A stretch of DNA of 64,000 nucleotides, from positions 1 to 64,000 of the forward strand of contig NZ_JAMQAW010000023.1 of NCBI RefSeq assembly GCF_023701525.1, in the 5' to 3' direction. Position 1 is the stretch's first letter. Each line of letters opens with the position of its first letter. Source of the stretch: Streptomyces albipurpureus. Its GTDB lineage: Bacteria; Actinomycetota; Actinomycetes; Streptomycetales; Streptomycetaceae. The notes under the pieces are model-generated. The model saw only the letters and a program-made list of their open reading frames with translations. It did no database searches and was not told the DNA's origin. This document shows positions 9,320 to 18,781 of this stretch, piece after piece. The translations under genes were made by a program, and so were the position numbers.

Positions 9320-9352
9320 CCCGTCGACTCGCCTGCCTCGGCAGGCGACGGG
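9320..9352 (-). terminator. Bulged hairpin between the Trm112 and SIS genes
   Basis: GCCTGCC (9331-9337) pairs with GGCAGGC (9340-9346) around TC. Outer arms CCCGTC (9320-9325) and GACGGG (9347-9352) extend it, with a five-base bulge on one side. It lies in the 289-base gap between two same-strand genes and may be a terminator or an attenuator before the SIS-manA pair. Confidence 0.45.
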
Positions 9353-9530
9353 GGCGCTCGACCCGGTCGGGACGGCTGAGGTGACCTCGTGACACCCCCG
9401 TACGGTACGAACCCACAGGCCGCTCCCGTAACTGTGCTCAATCGAAGCGTCGTGAGCTTGAGCATCGCCGGGTCGCCGGTTCGGGCACCGGTACACCACT
9501 GCTCCCGGCACGTCGCGGGCGGAATCCTGG

Positions 9531-9713
9531 TCAGACGGGGCGGCGGGCTTCGTCGACGAGCAGCACGGGGATCTCGTCCCGCACGGGGTAGGCGAGGCCG
9601 CAGTCCTGGCCGGTGCAGATCAGCTCGGGGACATCGGCTGCTGTGTGGTCATCAAGGGGTGCGTGGCAGGCCGGGCAGGCGAGGATCTCAAGGAGGCCGG
9701 CTTCGAGCGGCAT
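9531..9713 (-). CDS. Trm112 family zinc-ribbon protein
   Basis: A 60-residue protein (MPLEAGLLEILACPACH). Four cysteines, C13, C16, C33 and C38, form a small zinc ribbon, and the C-terminal AYPVRDEIPVLLVDEARR matches the family signature. Trm112-type proteins act as small partners or activators of methyltransferases; in bacteria the partner is usually unknown. In actinobacteria the gene sits between the phosphomannomutase and SIS genes, as here. It is only 289 bases upstream of the SIS gene. Confidence 0.9.
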   Translation of the reverse strand: MPLEAGLLEILACPACHAPLDDHTAADVPELICTGQDCGLAYPVRDEIPVLLVDEARRPV

Positions 9714-10675
9714 AGGTACGGTGTCCTCTCACGGTGACTCGGGGCGACTCGGGGGTGACCGGGTCTGGGTGGATTGGCCACGTCAGCGTACCGCCGGGGG
9801 AAGGTGTGAGGCGCGACCTTGCCGCGCTGGACCCGGGACAGGGGCTCGCGTCGGAGCACGGTGGTTGGTTCCTCGGGCGGATGCGCTCGGATGCCGGAGG
9901 TCGTGCCGGCACCTGGCGGCTCCCCGCTCCTCGCTCCCGTCCAGATGAACCGGGAACGGTCCTCAGGGGACGCTCCATCGGCGGGGACGCACCTCTTGGC
10001 ATGGCCCAGCACGGCACGGGCTTGCGGTGCTTGAACCGGCTGCCCCTGTGTCGTGCGCCCGCGTTCGGGGCGTGGCCATCTCGGGGCGTGGTCATCTCCC
10101 GGACGGGCCGAGTTGGCCACTTGAGCCCGGCGGGACGTGCGGTGTGCGGTGTGCGGTGTCCTCACCGACCGGGTGCTGGGTCATGGCCTGCCAACCCCGC
10201 CCGCGCCGGAACCGGGCCTTCCCGCCGGTGGCGCCAGCGGGGGAGACAGATACGTGCTGCCGACCCCGGCGCGTCATCCGTCCCGGCGGACGGTCGGGCC
10301 TGAGGGGTGGCGCCCTGCTTCAACGCAAGCACCGACGACAGGGCAGGGACGGCATGGAGCGTCCCGGCTCCTCGGCGACCGACGAGCAACCGGCGAGCAA
10401 CCGACGGCGACCACTAAGCGACCGCCGAAGGGCCACTGAACGGCTGTACGAGCAGCGGGCCCGGGCAGCGGGCCCGGGCAGATACGCCCACCCGACATCC
10501 GCATGCTCTTTCGGGAGGGGCGCGCGGTAGGTCATCAACCGACACCCGAGCGACCTTCGCCGCATCGGCGCCCAAGGGCCGAGGCAAGAGGTCGCTCGGG
10601 GGCGGATGATCGTGTCCAACCCGCCGCGTGGGCGATTCCAACCCGCGTGGGCGATTCCAACCCGCCGCGTGGTCG
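9714..10675. other. Gene-poor 960-bp gap with short repeats
   Basis: No reading frame here has convincing protein-like composition; the long frames are GC-shadow frames rich in R, G and P. Repeats are visible: GGGGCGTGG(C/T)CATCTC twice near 10068-10098, AGCGGGCCCGGG twice near 10456-10482, and about three copies of a 20-23-bp unit containing GGCGATTCCAACCCGC at 10613-10672, directly after the end of the phosphomannomutase gene. The last set could affect that transcript's 3' end. Confidence 0.6.
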
Positions 10676-12040
10676 TTACTTGGCCCGTACCAGCGCCAGT
10701 ACCTCGTCCCGCACCTTCGCCAGCGTCTCCTCGTCCCGCGCCTCGACGTTCAGGCGCAGCAGCGGCTCGGTGTTGGAGGGGCGGAGGTTGAACCACCAGT
10801 TCTCCGTGGTCACCGTCAGTCCGTCCAGTTCGTCCAGGGTCACACCGGGCTGGGAGGCGTACGCCGCCTTCACCGCGGCGGTACGGGCCGACTGGTCGTC
10901 CACCGTGGAGTTGATCTCGCCCGAGCCCCGGTAGCGGTCGTACTGCGCGACCAGTTCGGAGAGGGTGCCGTCCTGAGAACCGAGCGCCGCCAGCACATGG
11001 AGGGCGGCCAGCATCCCGGTGTCCGCGTTCCAGAAGTCGCGGAAGTAGTAGTGGGCGGAGTGCTCACCGCCGAAGATCGCTCCCGTGTTGGCCATCTCCT
11101 GCTTGATGAAGGAGTGCCCCACTCGGGTGCGTACCGGCTCACCGCCGTTCTCGCGTACGACCTCGGGCACCGACCATGAGGTGATCAGATTGTGGATCAC
11201 CGTGCCGCCGGGGTGCTTGGCCAGTTCCCTCGCCGCGACCAGGGCGGTGATCGCCGAAGGCGAGACGCCCTCACCCCGCTCGTCCACCACGAAGCAGCGG
11301 TCGGCGTCGCCGTCGAAGGCCAGTCCGAGGTCGGCGCCCTCGGACCGGACCCGCTCCTGGAGGTCGACGATGTTCGCCGGGTCCAGCGGGTTGGCCTCGT
11401 GGTTGGGGAAGGTGCCGTCCAGTTCGAAGTACATCGGCACCAGCGTGACGGGCAGCGAGGCGAAGACGGTCGGGACCGTATGGCCGCCCATGCCGTTGCC
11501 GGCGTCGACGACGACCTTCAGGGGGCGCATGGACGACAGGTCCACCAGGGAGAGCAGATAGCCCGCGTACTCGGTGAGTGTGTCGTGTTCGGTCACCGTG
11601 CCGGGCTTCTCCACCGGGGTGGGGGCACCACTGTCCGACCAGCTCTCCACCAGCTCGCGGATCTCCGCCAAACCGGTGTCCTGACCGACCGGGGCCGCGC
11701 CCGCCCGACACATCTTGATGCCGTTGTACTGGGCCGGGTTGTGGGAGGCGGTGAACATCGCGCCCGGCAGACCGAAGTGGCCCGAGGCGAAGTACAGCTG
11801 GTCCGTGGAGCAGAGCCCGATCAGGGTCACATCGGCGCCGCGCGCGGCGGCCCCCCGGGCGAACGCCCCGGAGAGCCCCGGCGACGACGGCCTCATGTCA
11901 TGGCCGATGACGATCGCGTCCGCGTCGGTCACCTGGACGAACGCGGCGCCGAACAGTTCGGCCAGCGCCTCATCCCACTGATCCGGCACCACCCCGCGGA
12001 CGTCGTACGCCTTCACGATCTGCGACAGATCAGCAGTCAC
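10676..12040 (-). CDS. manB: Phosphomannomutase/phosphoglucomutase
   Basis: A 454-residue alpha-D-phosphohexomutase that interconverts mannose-6-phosphate and mannose-1-phosphate (and often the glucose pair). It begins MTADLSQIVKAYDVRGVVPD. The catalytic phosphoserine loop TASHNP has Ser at 99, the Mg2+ loop DGDADR is at D243, D245 and D247, and the C-terminal phosphate-binding RPSNTEPLLRLNVEAR loop is intact. With manA and the nucleotidyltransferase at 26.4 kb it supplies GDP-mannose-type precursors. It is the first gene of the mannose group on this strand apart from the 142-residue protein 55 bases upstream. Confidence 0.95.
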   Translation of the reverse strand: MTADLSQIVKAYDVRGVVPDQWDEALAELFGAAFVQVTDADAIVIGHDMRPSSPGLSGAFARGAAARGADVTLIGLCSTDQLYFASGHFGLPGAMFTASHNPAQYNGIKMCRAGAAPVGQDTGLAEIRELVESWSDSGAPTPVEKPGTVTEHDTLTEYAGYLLSLVDLSSMRPLKVVVDAGNGMGGHTVPTVFASLPVTLVPMYFELDGTFPNHEANPLDPANIVDLQERVRSEGADLGLAFDGDADRCFVVDERGEGVSPSAITALVAARELAKHPGGTVIHNLITSWSVPEVVRENGGEPVRTRVGHSFIKQEMANTGAIFGGEHSAHYYFRDFWNADTGMLAALHVLAALGSQDGTLSELVAQYDRYRGSGEINSTVDDQSARTAAVKAAYASQPGVTLDELDGLTVTTENWWFNLRPSNTEPLLRLNVEARDEETLAKVRDEVLALVRAK

Positions 12041-12095
12041 GGGTCAACTCCTCCTGAAAACTCTTTGGTCGCCTCAAACTACCGGTATTCGCACA

Positions 12096-12524
12096 TCAGT
12101 CCTGGCCATAGCGGGGATCGACCGATTCGGGGGCGAGCCCGAGCAACTCGGCCACCTGCTCCACCACCACCTCATGCACGAGCAGCGCCCGTTCCTCGCG
12201 GTTCTTCGTCCGGATCTCGACCGGCCGGCGGTAGACCACGACCCGTGCGGGCCGCCCCTTCTCCGCGGGTGCCGAGCTGCCCAGCGGCACCGACTCCTCC
12301 GGCGCACCGGGCACATCCGCCACCAGGAAGTCGACATCCGAAAGCTGCGGCCAGCGCCGCTCAAGCCGTTCCACGGAGTCCTGCACGAGGTCCTGGAAGG
12401 ATTCCGCCCTGCTGGCGGCGAGGGGCACCTGGGGCGGGGCGACGGGTCCGCGCATTCCCCGGCCGTGGCGGTCGCGACGACGCGGCCTCGGTTCGGCCGG
12501 GTGAGGCGGTACAGGACTGTCCAT
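12096..12524 (-). CDS. Metallopeptidase-family (zincin-fold) protein with altered zinc motif
   Basis: A 142-residue protein; ATG 12524 gives MDSPVPPHPAEPRPRRRDRH, a basic Pro/Arg-rich N-terminus. It resembles the minimal zincin (TTHA0227/DUF1025-type) family. The expected HExxH is present only as H117-E118-V-V-V121, so the second zinc-binding His is missing, followed by EQVAELLGL. This suggests loss of peptidase activity, or a different metal site; the actinobacterial branch may share the change. It lies 55 bases upstream of manB and is divergent from the DUF3499 gene. Confidence 0.75.
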   Translation of the reverse strand: MDSPVPPHPAEPRPRRRDRHGRGMRGPVAPPQVPLAASRAESFQDLVQDSVERLERRWPQLSDVDFLVADVPGAPEESVPLGSSAPAEKGRPARVVVYRRPVEIRTKNREERALLVHEVVVEQVAELLGLAPESVDPRYGQD

Positions 12525-12657
12525 CACTGACGCAGGGTAGCCCTCCGGGGCAGAGCGCGACCGAGTACGCGCTGGGGAAACCGCACAGGAGACCGAACTC
12601 AGCCATGAGGTGTCGCCAAATGAACGTTCCGATAGCACTTCAGTGCGGTTTCATAGT

Positions 12658-12669
12658 TGATCTCGATCA
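12658..12669. promoter_or_regulatory. Palindrome in the divergent promoter gap
   Basis: TGATC-TC-GATCA is a perfect 12-bp palindrome in an AT-richer stretch of the 297-base gap between the divergent metallopeptidase-like and DUF3499 genes. It is a plausible operator or promoter-associated site for either side. No known regulator box is matched with confidence. Confidence 0.3.
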
Positions 12670-12821
12670 CTGAAGGGGCGAGGAATGACCTGATTAACCT
12701 CATGGCCTGACCGCATCACTTATGGCCGCCCTCGGAGCGCCTTCCCTTCGCCGCAGGTCAACGCGGTCTCTCGGGAAGCCTCCGAACAACGCCTCAGACC
12801 ACGACACGGTGGAGTGACCTG

Positions 12822-13244
12822 GTGGAGAGTCGTCGCAGCCCGCTCAAGAGTGCGGTAGCGTCCAACGTCGTGAGCCCTGTACGTCGCTGTTCGCGCACCG
12901 CCTGCGGCCGTCCTGCCGTCGCGACACTGACGTACGTCTATGCCGACTCGACCGCAGTCCTTGGACCGCTCGCCACCTATGCCGAACCCCACTGCTACGA
13001 CCTCTGCGCCGAGCACAGTGGGCGGCTGACCGCACCGCGCGGCTGGGAAGTCGTACGACTCACCGACGGATCGGCGCCCGCCCGCCCCAGCAGTGACGAC
13101 CTTGAGGCGCTCGCCAACGCGGTCCGAGAAGCCGCCCGTCCGCAGGGTCGCGCCGCCGAAGCGCAGAACGCGCGCCGAGGGGCCGATCCCATGGAGGTCG
13201 CCCGTCGCGGCCATCTACGGGTACTGCGCTCCCCCGACTCCTGA
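12822..13244 (+). CDS. DUF3499 family protein
   Basis: A 140-residue protein from GTG 12822; a second GTG at 12870 (V-S-P-V-R-R-C-S-R) would give 124 residues and is also used for homologues as I recall. The conserved core is RRCSRTACGRPAVATLTY, then AEPHCYDLCAEHSGRLTAPRGW. It has four cysteines and a His in a pattern that suggests a small zinc-binding domain. Function is unknown. The family is nearly universal in actinobacteria and sits next to the phosphomannomutase group. Confidence 0.9.
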   Translation: MESRRSPLKSAVASNVVSPVRRCSRTACGRPAVATLTYVYADSTAVLGPLATYAEPHCYDLCAEHSGRLTAPRGWEVVRLTDGSAPARPSSDDLEALANAVREAARPQGRAAEAQNARRGADPMEVARRGHLRVLRSPDS

Positions 13245-13565
13245 GGACCCCGGCCCCTTCTTCCTGAGTCGTTCCCGTTCTTCCCTCAGTCGTTCCCGTT
13301 CGGACACGGTTGCCGCTGCAGGGGTCCGGCGCGGTGGTCACCGCGAGGGTCCGGGCGCGGTTGCCGCTGCAAGCGATCCGCACTGCCACCATGGAAACCA
13401 TGACCAATCGGCGCTGTAGCCAAAGAAGTAGCCGCTGGCTAGCGCCTTCTGCCGGGAAATCGACGTCTGTTGACCTCGCCGATGGCCAACGTGAGATCCG
13501 GCTGCCCCGAGGTCACACCGATGGATGCCTCAGGGCAGCTCCCGCGGCCCGGCCGGTGATACGGA

Positions 13566-15116
13566 TCACTCCCCCAGCACCGAGAGATCATCCTCAACCT
13601 TCGGGACCGCCACCGTTCCCCGGTCGTCCGACAGCGTCTGGATGGTGAAGGACGGCACACCGCCCTGCGGTAGTGCCAGGGTGCGCGACGCGAACACGGG
13701 CCCACCGGACTCGGTGACCACGGTCAGTGCGTACGAACCCTTCAAGCCGGTGGGTACCGGAGGGGCGAACGCGAGCGTGGTGCCGGCCCGCACCTGGTAG
13801 GTCCGCACCACCGCGGCGCCGCCCTGGGTACCCGCCGAGGCGGTCACCCGGACCCGGGCAGCGGCGCCGGGCGCGGTCAACGAGAGCACCGCCCCCTTGG
13901 CCCGGTTGTCCGCGATGGAGGCCCGTGCGCCCACGGCCGCCGTCGCCGGGATGAACGCGATCTCCTGCATGGCCCCCTTGCCCCGGACCACCCGCAGGGC
14001 CGCCACCACCGGGGCCGCCCGCCCGCTCTGCGAGGGGCCGAGGAGCAGGGAGCCCGCCTCGCCCCTGGTGACGTCGCGAAGTTCCACGCTCGCGGTCATC
14101 CCGGACTTCACATGCAGACTCTCGTTCCCCGCCGGGACGATCTTTCCGCTGGGGCTCGCGAGTTGGATGGCGAGATCGGCGTCGTCCTCGCCTGGGGCGA
14201 AAGCCACCAGCCGTACGGAAGTGGCGTCGGCGGGGATACCCGGGAGCACCACGGACGGGGAGGGTTCAGCGGTCGCGCTCAGCCAGTCGCTCCCCACGAC
14301 CGAACTCTCGGTACCGGCGTCCGAAGCCGCGCGGGGCAGTTCGGAGACCCGTACGGCGGCGCCGACCCGACCCGAGCGGGTCGCGACATGCACGGTCACA
14401 TCGGCAGCGGCCTCGGCCGTCAGCGTCGACAACAGCACCGGGATGCTCGAACCCGCCGGCACCGGAATGCCCTCGGTGACGGTGGTCCGCAGCGCTCCCC
14501 CCTTGCCGTACAACTCGATGTCGACCACGGCGGGGATGTCATCGGGGTTGGTGAGATGCACATAGTCCTGGCGCTCCTTGGCGGTGGAGGCGCCGGGGAA
14601 CCAGAAGTCCGCGTGGGGTGCGGTGCAGCTCACACCGAGCAGCCCTCGGGCATCGCCGGCCGCGACCGAGGTCAGTTGGGCGCTCCAGCCGGGGGCGAGG
14701 CGCCCGGTGGCGGTGCCGATGAGGGCCGGAGCGCCACCGACCCGGCTCTTGACTGCCGCGGGGCGGCCTGGCTCGGTCAATGACACCACCGGCTTGCCCT
14801 CGGTCGGTTTGTTGACCGCTGCCTTCTTGGTCACCGCGCCGCGTTCCGCGAGCGCCGCGACGGACGACTTGAGTGCGGCCGTGCCCACCGCACCACTACG
14901 TGATCCCACGGGCGTATAGGTGGTGTAGGTGGTCTCGGCGGCTTCGGTGCCACCGGGGGCGGGGCACAGGAGGGTGGAGCGCTCGACCGGGAGCCGCGCC
15001 GGGGCCCCGGCCTCCTGGGATCCGTTTTCGCTGTCCGGAGCCATCAGGGAGGCGAGTCCGGTGATTGCGGCGAGTGCCGTCACGGTGGCCAGGAGGGACA
15101 GGGTCGTGCGCTTCAC
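13566..15116 (-). CDS. DUF5719 family secreted/membrane-anchored protein
   Basis: A 516-residue protein with an N-terminal hydrophobic segment (residues ~5-26, after MKRTTL) and a long extracytoplasmic beta-rich region with many T, V, A and G. It is the last gene of a minus-strand pair: its ATG overlaps the stop of the upstream glycosyltransferase by four bases (ATGA), so the two are translationally coupled. Function is unknown. The fixed partnership with a GT2/membrane protein suggests a role in making or presenting an envelope polysaccharide. Confidence 0.85.
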   Translation of the reverse strand: MKRTTLSLLATVTALAAITGLASLMAPDSENGSQEAGAPARLPVERSTLLCPAPGGTEAAETTYTTYTPVGSRSGAVGTAALKSSVAALAERGAVTKKAAVNKPTEGKPVVSLTEPGRPAAVKSRVGGAPALIGTATGRLAPGWSAQLTSVAAGDARGLLGVSCTAPHADFWFPGASTAKERQDYVHLTNPDDIPAVVDIELYGKGGALRTTVTEGIPVPAGSSIPVLLSTLTAEAAADVTVHVATRSGRVGAAVRVSELPRAASDAGTESSVVGSDWLSATAEPSPSVVLPGIPADATSVRLVAFAPGEDDADLAIQLASPSGKIVPAGNESLHVKSGMTASVELRDVTRGEAGSLLLGPSQSGRAAPVVAALRVVRGKGAMQEIAFIPATAAVGARASIADNRAKGAVLSLTAPGAAARVRVTASAGTQGGAAVVRTYQVRAGTTLAFAPPVPTGLKGSYALTVVTESGGPVFASRTLALPQGGVPSFTIQTLSDDRGTVAVPKVEDDLSVLGE

Positions 15117-18100
15117 TCTGACGTGCCTCTGGTCGCGTTGGGATCTGCATGGGGATCTGTGGTGCGGTCATGGTCGCGGTCACGATCACGGCGGTGATCG
15201 GCACCGGTTCGCAGCGAATCCGCTGAGTACGTCCCGCTCCGGCGGATCTGGTGCGCCCCGGTGGTGTCGGACCCGCTGTCATACGGATCGATGTCACGGG
15301 AACGCGCCTGGTACGAACCGGTCCGCGGCGAACCCGTGTCATACGGGTCACTGTCGGAGGGCTCGTCGCCGTAGGACTCATCGCCGTACGAGGGTGAGTG
15401 GGACGAGGGTGAGTGGGACGTACGGGGGTGGCCGGTCGCAGCGGGTACGGGGTACCGCTCATCGGACCATGAATCCGGCCCGGTGGCCCGGTGATCCGGT
15501 TCGGCGACGGTCTCCGGAGCGCGGGCGGCCTGGGCGCGCAGCCGCCGTGCGGTGCGGCTCCTGTCGTCCCCCGGCTGGGTCGGGATCGCGATGGTGTCCG
15601 CCGGGAGATCGTCGTCGATCTGCGCCCGCCGACCGGGCAGGGCGAGGACGACCAGGACGAACACCAGGGCGGCCTGAGTCCAGATCCAGCCGGTGTGAGC
15701 CGTGGTGTTCTTGAACGAGAGACGCAGCTGGCCGCCGTCAGCGGGTAGTTCAAAGCCCTGTGCCCAGCCGTCGACGGTCACCTTCTTGAGCGGGCGCCCC
15801 TCCAGGGTGGCGCGCCAGCCGTCGTCTGCGCGGTCCGCGATCCGGAAGATGCGCCCGGCGGCGCCGGCCGGGATTCGCACGTTGGCGCCGACGGTGTCGG
15901 ATGCCACCGGCAGGGGATCGCCGCCGGCCACGATGATCATCGCCCGGGCGACCTGGCGGTCCACCTGCCAGAGCGCGCCGTCCTCCAGTCTGCTGAGGCG
16001 GCGCAGGCCGGGGGTGGCGTCCAGGGTGCGGCCGATGTGTTGCGGCGCTCCCTCGCGTACCAGGACATAGCGGATGGCGAAGCCGCTGAGCTGACTGGTC
16101 TGGTCGGCTCCCGACCCGGCGACCAGATTGGCCACGACCTTGTCGAGGCGCTTGTCGGGGCCGCCGGCCTCGGCGAGTTCCGCGTCACCGAGGCGGCTAC
16201 CCGCCCCCCGGAGCAGGGTGTACGGGACGTGGGAGGCGGATGTGCCACCGAGCACCAGGGTGCGCGGTTGGTCGTGGGTGTCGCTCTCCTCGGCGACGAA
16301 GGCGGGCACTTGCACGGGGTCACGGCGCTCCAGCGGGCCGGCGGCTCCATGGAGCATCCAGCTCGCGGCGGCGATGAGGGGGCCGATGCCGGCTGCGACC
16401 GCGATCAGCACGGCGACCGGCTGGCGCCAGCCGAAGTTCTGGACGCCGACGCGGGTACGGCCCAACTCCGCGCCGAGTACCGCGGCAACCAGGAGGGCGA
16501 TGCCGTAGACCAGGGTCGCGGGCCCCGCCCAGTGGCTGGGATTGGTCAGCACGGCGAAGACCAGCCCGATGAGAGCGGCAACCCAGGCAGCGCGAATCGC
16601 GAGTTGCCGCTCGTCGCGCAGCAGGGCGGCGAGGGCGGCGAGGACGATCCCGATGAGGACGATCCCGCCGATCGTCTTGGGCCCGCCCGGGCTGATGCCC
16701 AGCAGATCCAGCGCGGACGCGGTGCCGTCACCGAGGTCGAGACCGGCTTCGCTAAAGAGGGCGGACGGGCTGGCCAGCAGGGTGAGCGACCAGGGGGTGA
16801 GGATCAGTACCGGGGTGGCGACGGCCGCGAGGAAGCGCAGACCGTAGGCGATGAGGTCATGACGACGAAGGATCAGTACGCCGACGCCGAGCACCACCGC
16901 GAGCGGCCAGACGATGGGGGTGAAAGCCATCGCGACCGTCAGCAGCAGGGCGTAGGCCCAGGTGGCCCGCCATGATCCCCGTACTCCATCGTGCTCCAGA
17001 CCGTGGGCGGCCACGGCGGTACGGGCGATCAGCGGCAGCACCATCGCCAGGACCGCCGTACCCAGCCGTCCCGTGGCGAGTGCGCCGGTGGCCGCGGGGA
17101 GGAAGGCGTACGCCACGCTCGCCCAGGCCCGCAGCAGTCGGGAGCCGACCAGGGAGCGGGAGGCGAAGTAGGCGCTGAGACCGGCGAGTGGGATCGAGCA
17201 GACCAGCAGCACCGTGAGCGCGAAGCCCGTGGAGCCGAGGAAGAGGGTGGAGAGCGCGGCGAGGACGGTGAGGTAGGGAGGCGCGATCTGGGTGCCGCCG
17301 GTGCCGAGGGGGCGCCAGCTCTCGGTGTGAAGTGCCCACAGTTCCCGCACATCGGCGGGGGCGGGCAGCAGGGCGCCGCCCATGAGGGTGCCGCCACCGA
17401 AGAGTCCGCGGCAGGCGACGGCCGAGACGATCAGGAGGATCGCGAAGAGCACGGGTTCGGGCCTCAGGGCGAGCTTCTTGAGCCGGGCGAACTGCTCGAC
17501 TTCCAGGAAGTCGGCCTCGTCGTCTCCGGGGCCCGATTCGACCGCTCCGCGCCGCGAGCCGGGTGCGGCTGCCGTATCGGTGTCCCGGGCCGCGCTGAAG
17601 TGTCCCGCGGCCTGCTCGACGGTGACCCGGATGGTGGCACCGCGCGGTGGGAAGAGTGGACGCAGTTCGCGGGCGTCGGCGGTACGGGCGCGGGCGCGTC
17701 TGCGGCGGGCGGCGATGATCCGTTCCGGGCGCAGCAGGGTGCCGAAGAGCCCGCCGATCTCGTCTATGGCATGACCGGGTGCCTTGCCCAGGAGATAGGC
17801 GAGGGTACGCACGGCCGTGCCGAGCGCGATCCGGAGCAGGACATAGGGGAGGGCGGCGAGCCGGGTGTTGGTGAGCAGGGTGTAGACCGCGGCGGCTTTG
17901 GCCACCCGGTGTGGGCTGGCGCTGGAGCGGCCTGCGCAGTCGACGGTACGCCGTTCGCGGGAGGCTGCCTCGGCATGGTGCAGGACCGCTTCGGGGGCGA
18001 CGAGCACACGGTGGCCGGCTTGGTGGGCGCGCCAGCAGAAGTCGACGTCGTCACGCATCAGCGGCAGTCTGCGGTCGAAGCCCCCGAGCTGGTCGAAGAC

Positions 18101-18781
18101 ATCGCGCCGGATGAGCATTCCGGCGGACGAGACGGACAGGACGGTACGCACGTTGTCGTGCTGGCCCTGGTCCTGCTCCCGGCGGTCGAGTCCGGTCCAG
18201 CGACGTCCGCTGTTGGCGACGGAGACGCCGACTTCGAGGAGTTGGCGGCGGTCGTACCAGCCGCGGAGCTTGGGGCCGGCGATCACGGCCTGGTCATCGG
18301 CGTCGACGACCCGCAGCAACTCGGCGAGTGCGCCGGGCTCGGGCGCGCTGTCGTCATGGAGGAGCCACAGCCACTGGACCGGTTCGCCATAGGGGAGTTC
18401 CGGCATGTCGTAGGCGTCGTCGTGCCAGGTCCTGGTGACCGGGTCCCAGCCGCTGGGCCGCTTGAGGTAGGGCAGGTCCTCCGTGGTGAGCACGCCGGCG
18501 GTGCGTACCGCTTCGTCGACGGCGGCGCCGAAGCCGGTACGACGGGCGAGGTGGAGCACTCGGTGGGCGCCGAGGGATTCGGTGAGCACCCGTGCGGATT
18601 CATCGGCGCTGCCGGTGTCGGCGGCGATGACGTTCTGTACGGGACGTTCCTGGCCGAGCAGTCCGGCAAGGGTGTCGGGGAGCCAGCGTGCGCCATCGTG
18701 GGAAACGAGCACGGCGGTGACGACGTGCCGTGGGAACTCCTGCGGATGCGCGGGGGAGAACGCGGCTGTGGTGGCGGACAT
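15113..18781 (-). CDS. Large membrane protein with N-terminal family 2 glycosyltransferase
   Basis: A 1222-residue protein. I use ATG 18781 (MSATTAAFSPAHPQEF), 17 codons inside the longest frame. Residues ~20-270 are a GT-A glycosyltransferase: TAVLVSHDGARWLP at the nucleotide site, WLLHDDSAPEPGAL with the DxD-like acidic motif, and MRDDVDFCWRAHQAGHRV. A polytopic membrane region follows at about 440-860, then a soluble domain to ~1050, one more TM, and a ~130-residue Ser/Asp/Tyr/Gly/Arg-rich disordered tail. Such fusions are typical of mycobacteria and streptomycetes, and a role in cell-wall glycan assembly is inferred. It is coupled by ATGA overlap to DUF5719. Confidence 0.9.
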   Translation of the reverse strand: MSATTAAFSPAHPQEFPRHVVTAVLVSHDGARWLPDTLAGLLGQERPVQNVIAADTGSADESARVLTESLGAHRVLHLARRTGFGAAVDEAVRTAGVLTTEDLPYLKRPSGWDPVTRTWHDDAYDMPELPYGEPVQWLWLLHDDSAPEPGALAELLRVVDADDQAVIAGPKLRGWYDRRQLLEVGVSVANSGRRWTGLDRREQDQGQHDNVRTVLSVSSAGMLIRRDVFDQLGGFDRRLPLMRDDVDFCWRAHQAGHRVLVAPEAVLHHAEAASRERRTVDCAGRSSASPHRVAKAAAVYTLLTNTRLAALPYVLLRIALGTAVRTLAYLLGKAPGHAIDEIGGLFGTLLRPERIIAARRRRARARTADARELRPLFPPRGATIRVTVEQAAGHFSAARDTDTAAAPGSRRGAVESGPGDDEADFLEVEQFARLKKLALRPEPVLFAILLIVSAVACRGLFGGGTLMGGALLPAPADVRELWALHTESWRPLGTGGTQIAPPYLTVLAALSTLFLGSTGFALTVLLVCSIPLAGLSAYFASRSLVGSRLLRAWASVAYAFLPAATGALATGRLGTAVLAMVLPLIARTAVAAHGLEHDGVRGSWRATWAYALLLTVAMAFTPIVWPLAVVLGVGVLILRRHDLIAYGLRFLAAVATPVLILTPWSLTLLASPSALFSEAGLDLGDGTASALDLLGISPGGPKTIGGIVLIGIVLAALAALLRDERQLAIRAAWVAALIGLVFAVLTNPSHWAGPATLVYGIALLVAAVLGAELGRTRVGVQNFGWRQPVAVLIAVAAGIGPLIAAASWMLHGAAGPLERRDPVQVPAFVAEESDTHDQPRTLVLGGTSASHVPYTLLRGAGSRLGDAELAEAGGPDKRLDKVVANLVAGSGADQTSQLSGFAIRYVLVREGAPQHIGRTLDATPGLRRLSRLEDGALWQVDRQVARAMIIVAGGDPLPVASDTVGANVRIPAGAAGRIFRIADRADDGWRATLEGRPLKKVTVDGWAQGFELPADGGQLRLSFKNTTAHTGWIWTQAALVFVLVVLALPGRRAQIDDDLPADTIAIPTQPGDDRSRTARRLRAQAARAPETVAEPDHRATGPDSWSDERYPVPAATGHPRTSHSPSSHSPSYGDESYGDEPSDSDPYDTGSPRTGSYQARSRDIDPYDSGSDTTGAHQIRRSGTYSADSLRTGADHRRDRDRDHDRTTDPHADPNATRGTSE

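Noticed and set aside
9734..10303. 189-codon plus-strand frame in the manB-Trm112 gap
   Set aside because: Arg/Gly/Pro-rich, with no domain and no ribosome-binding site.
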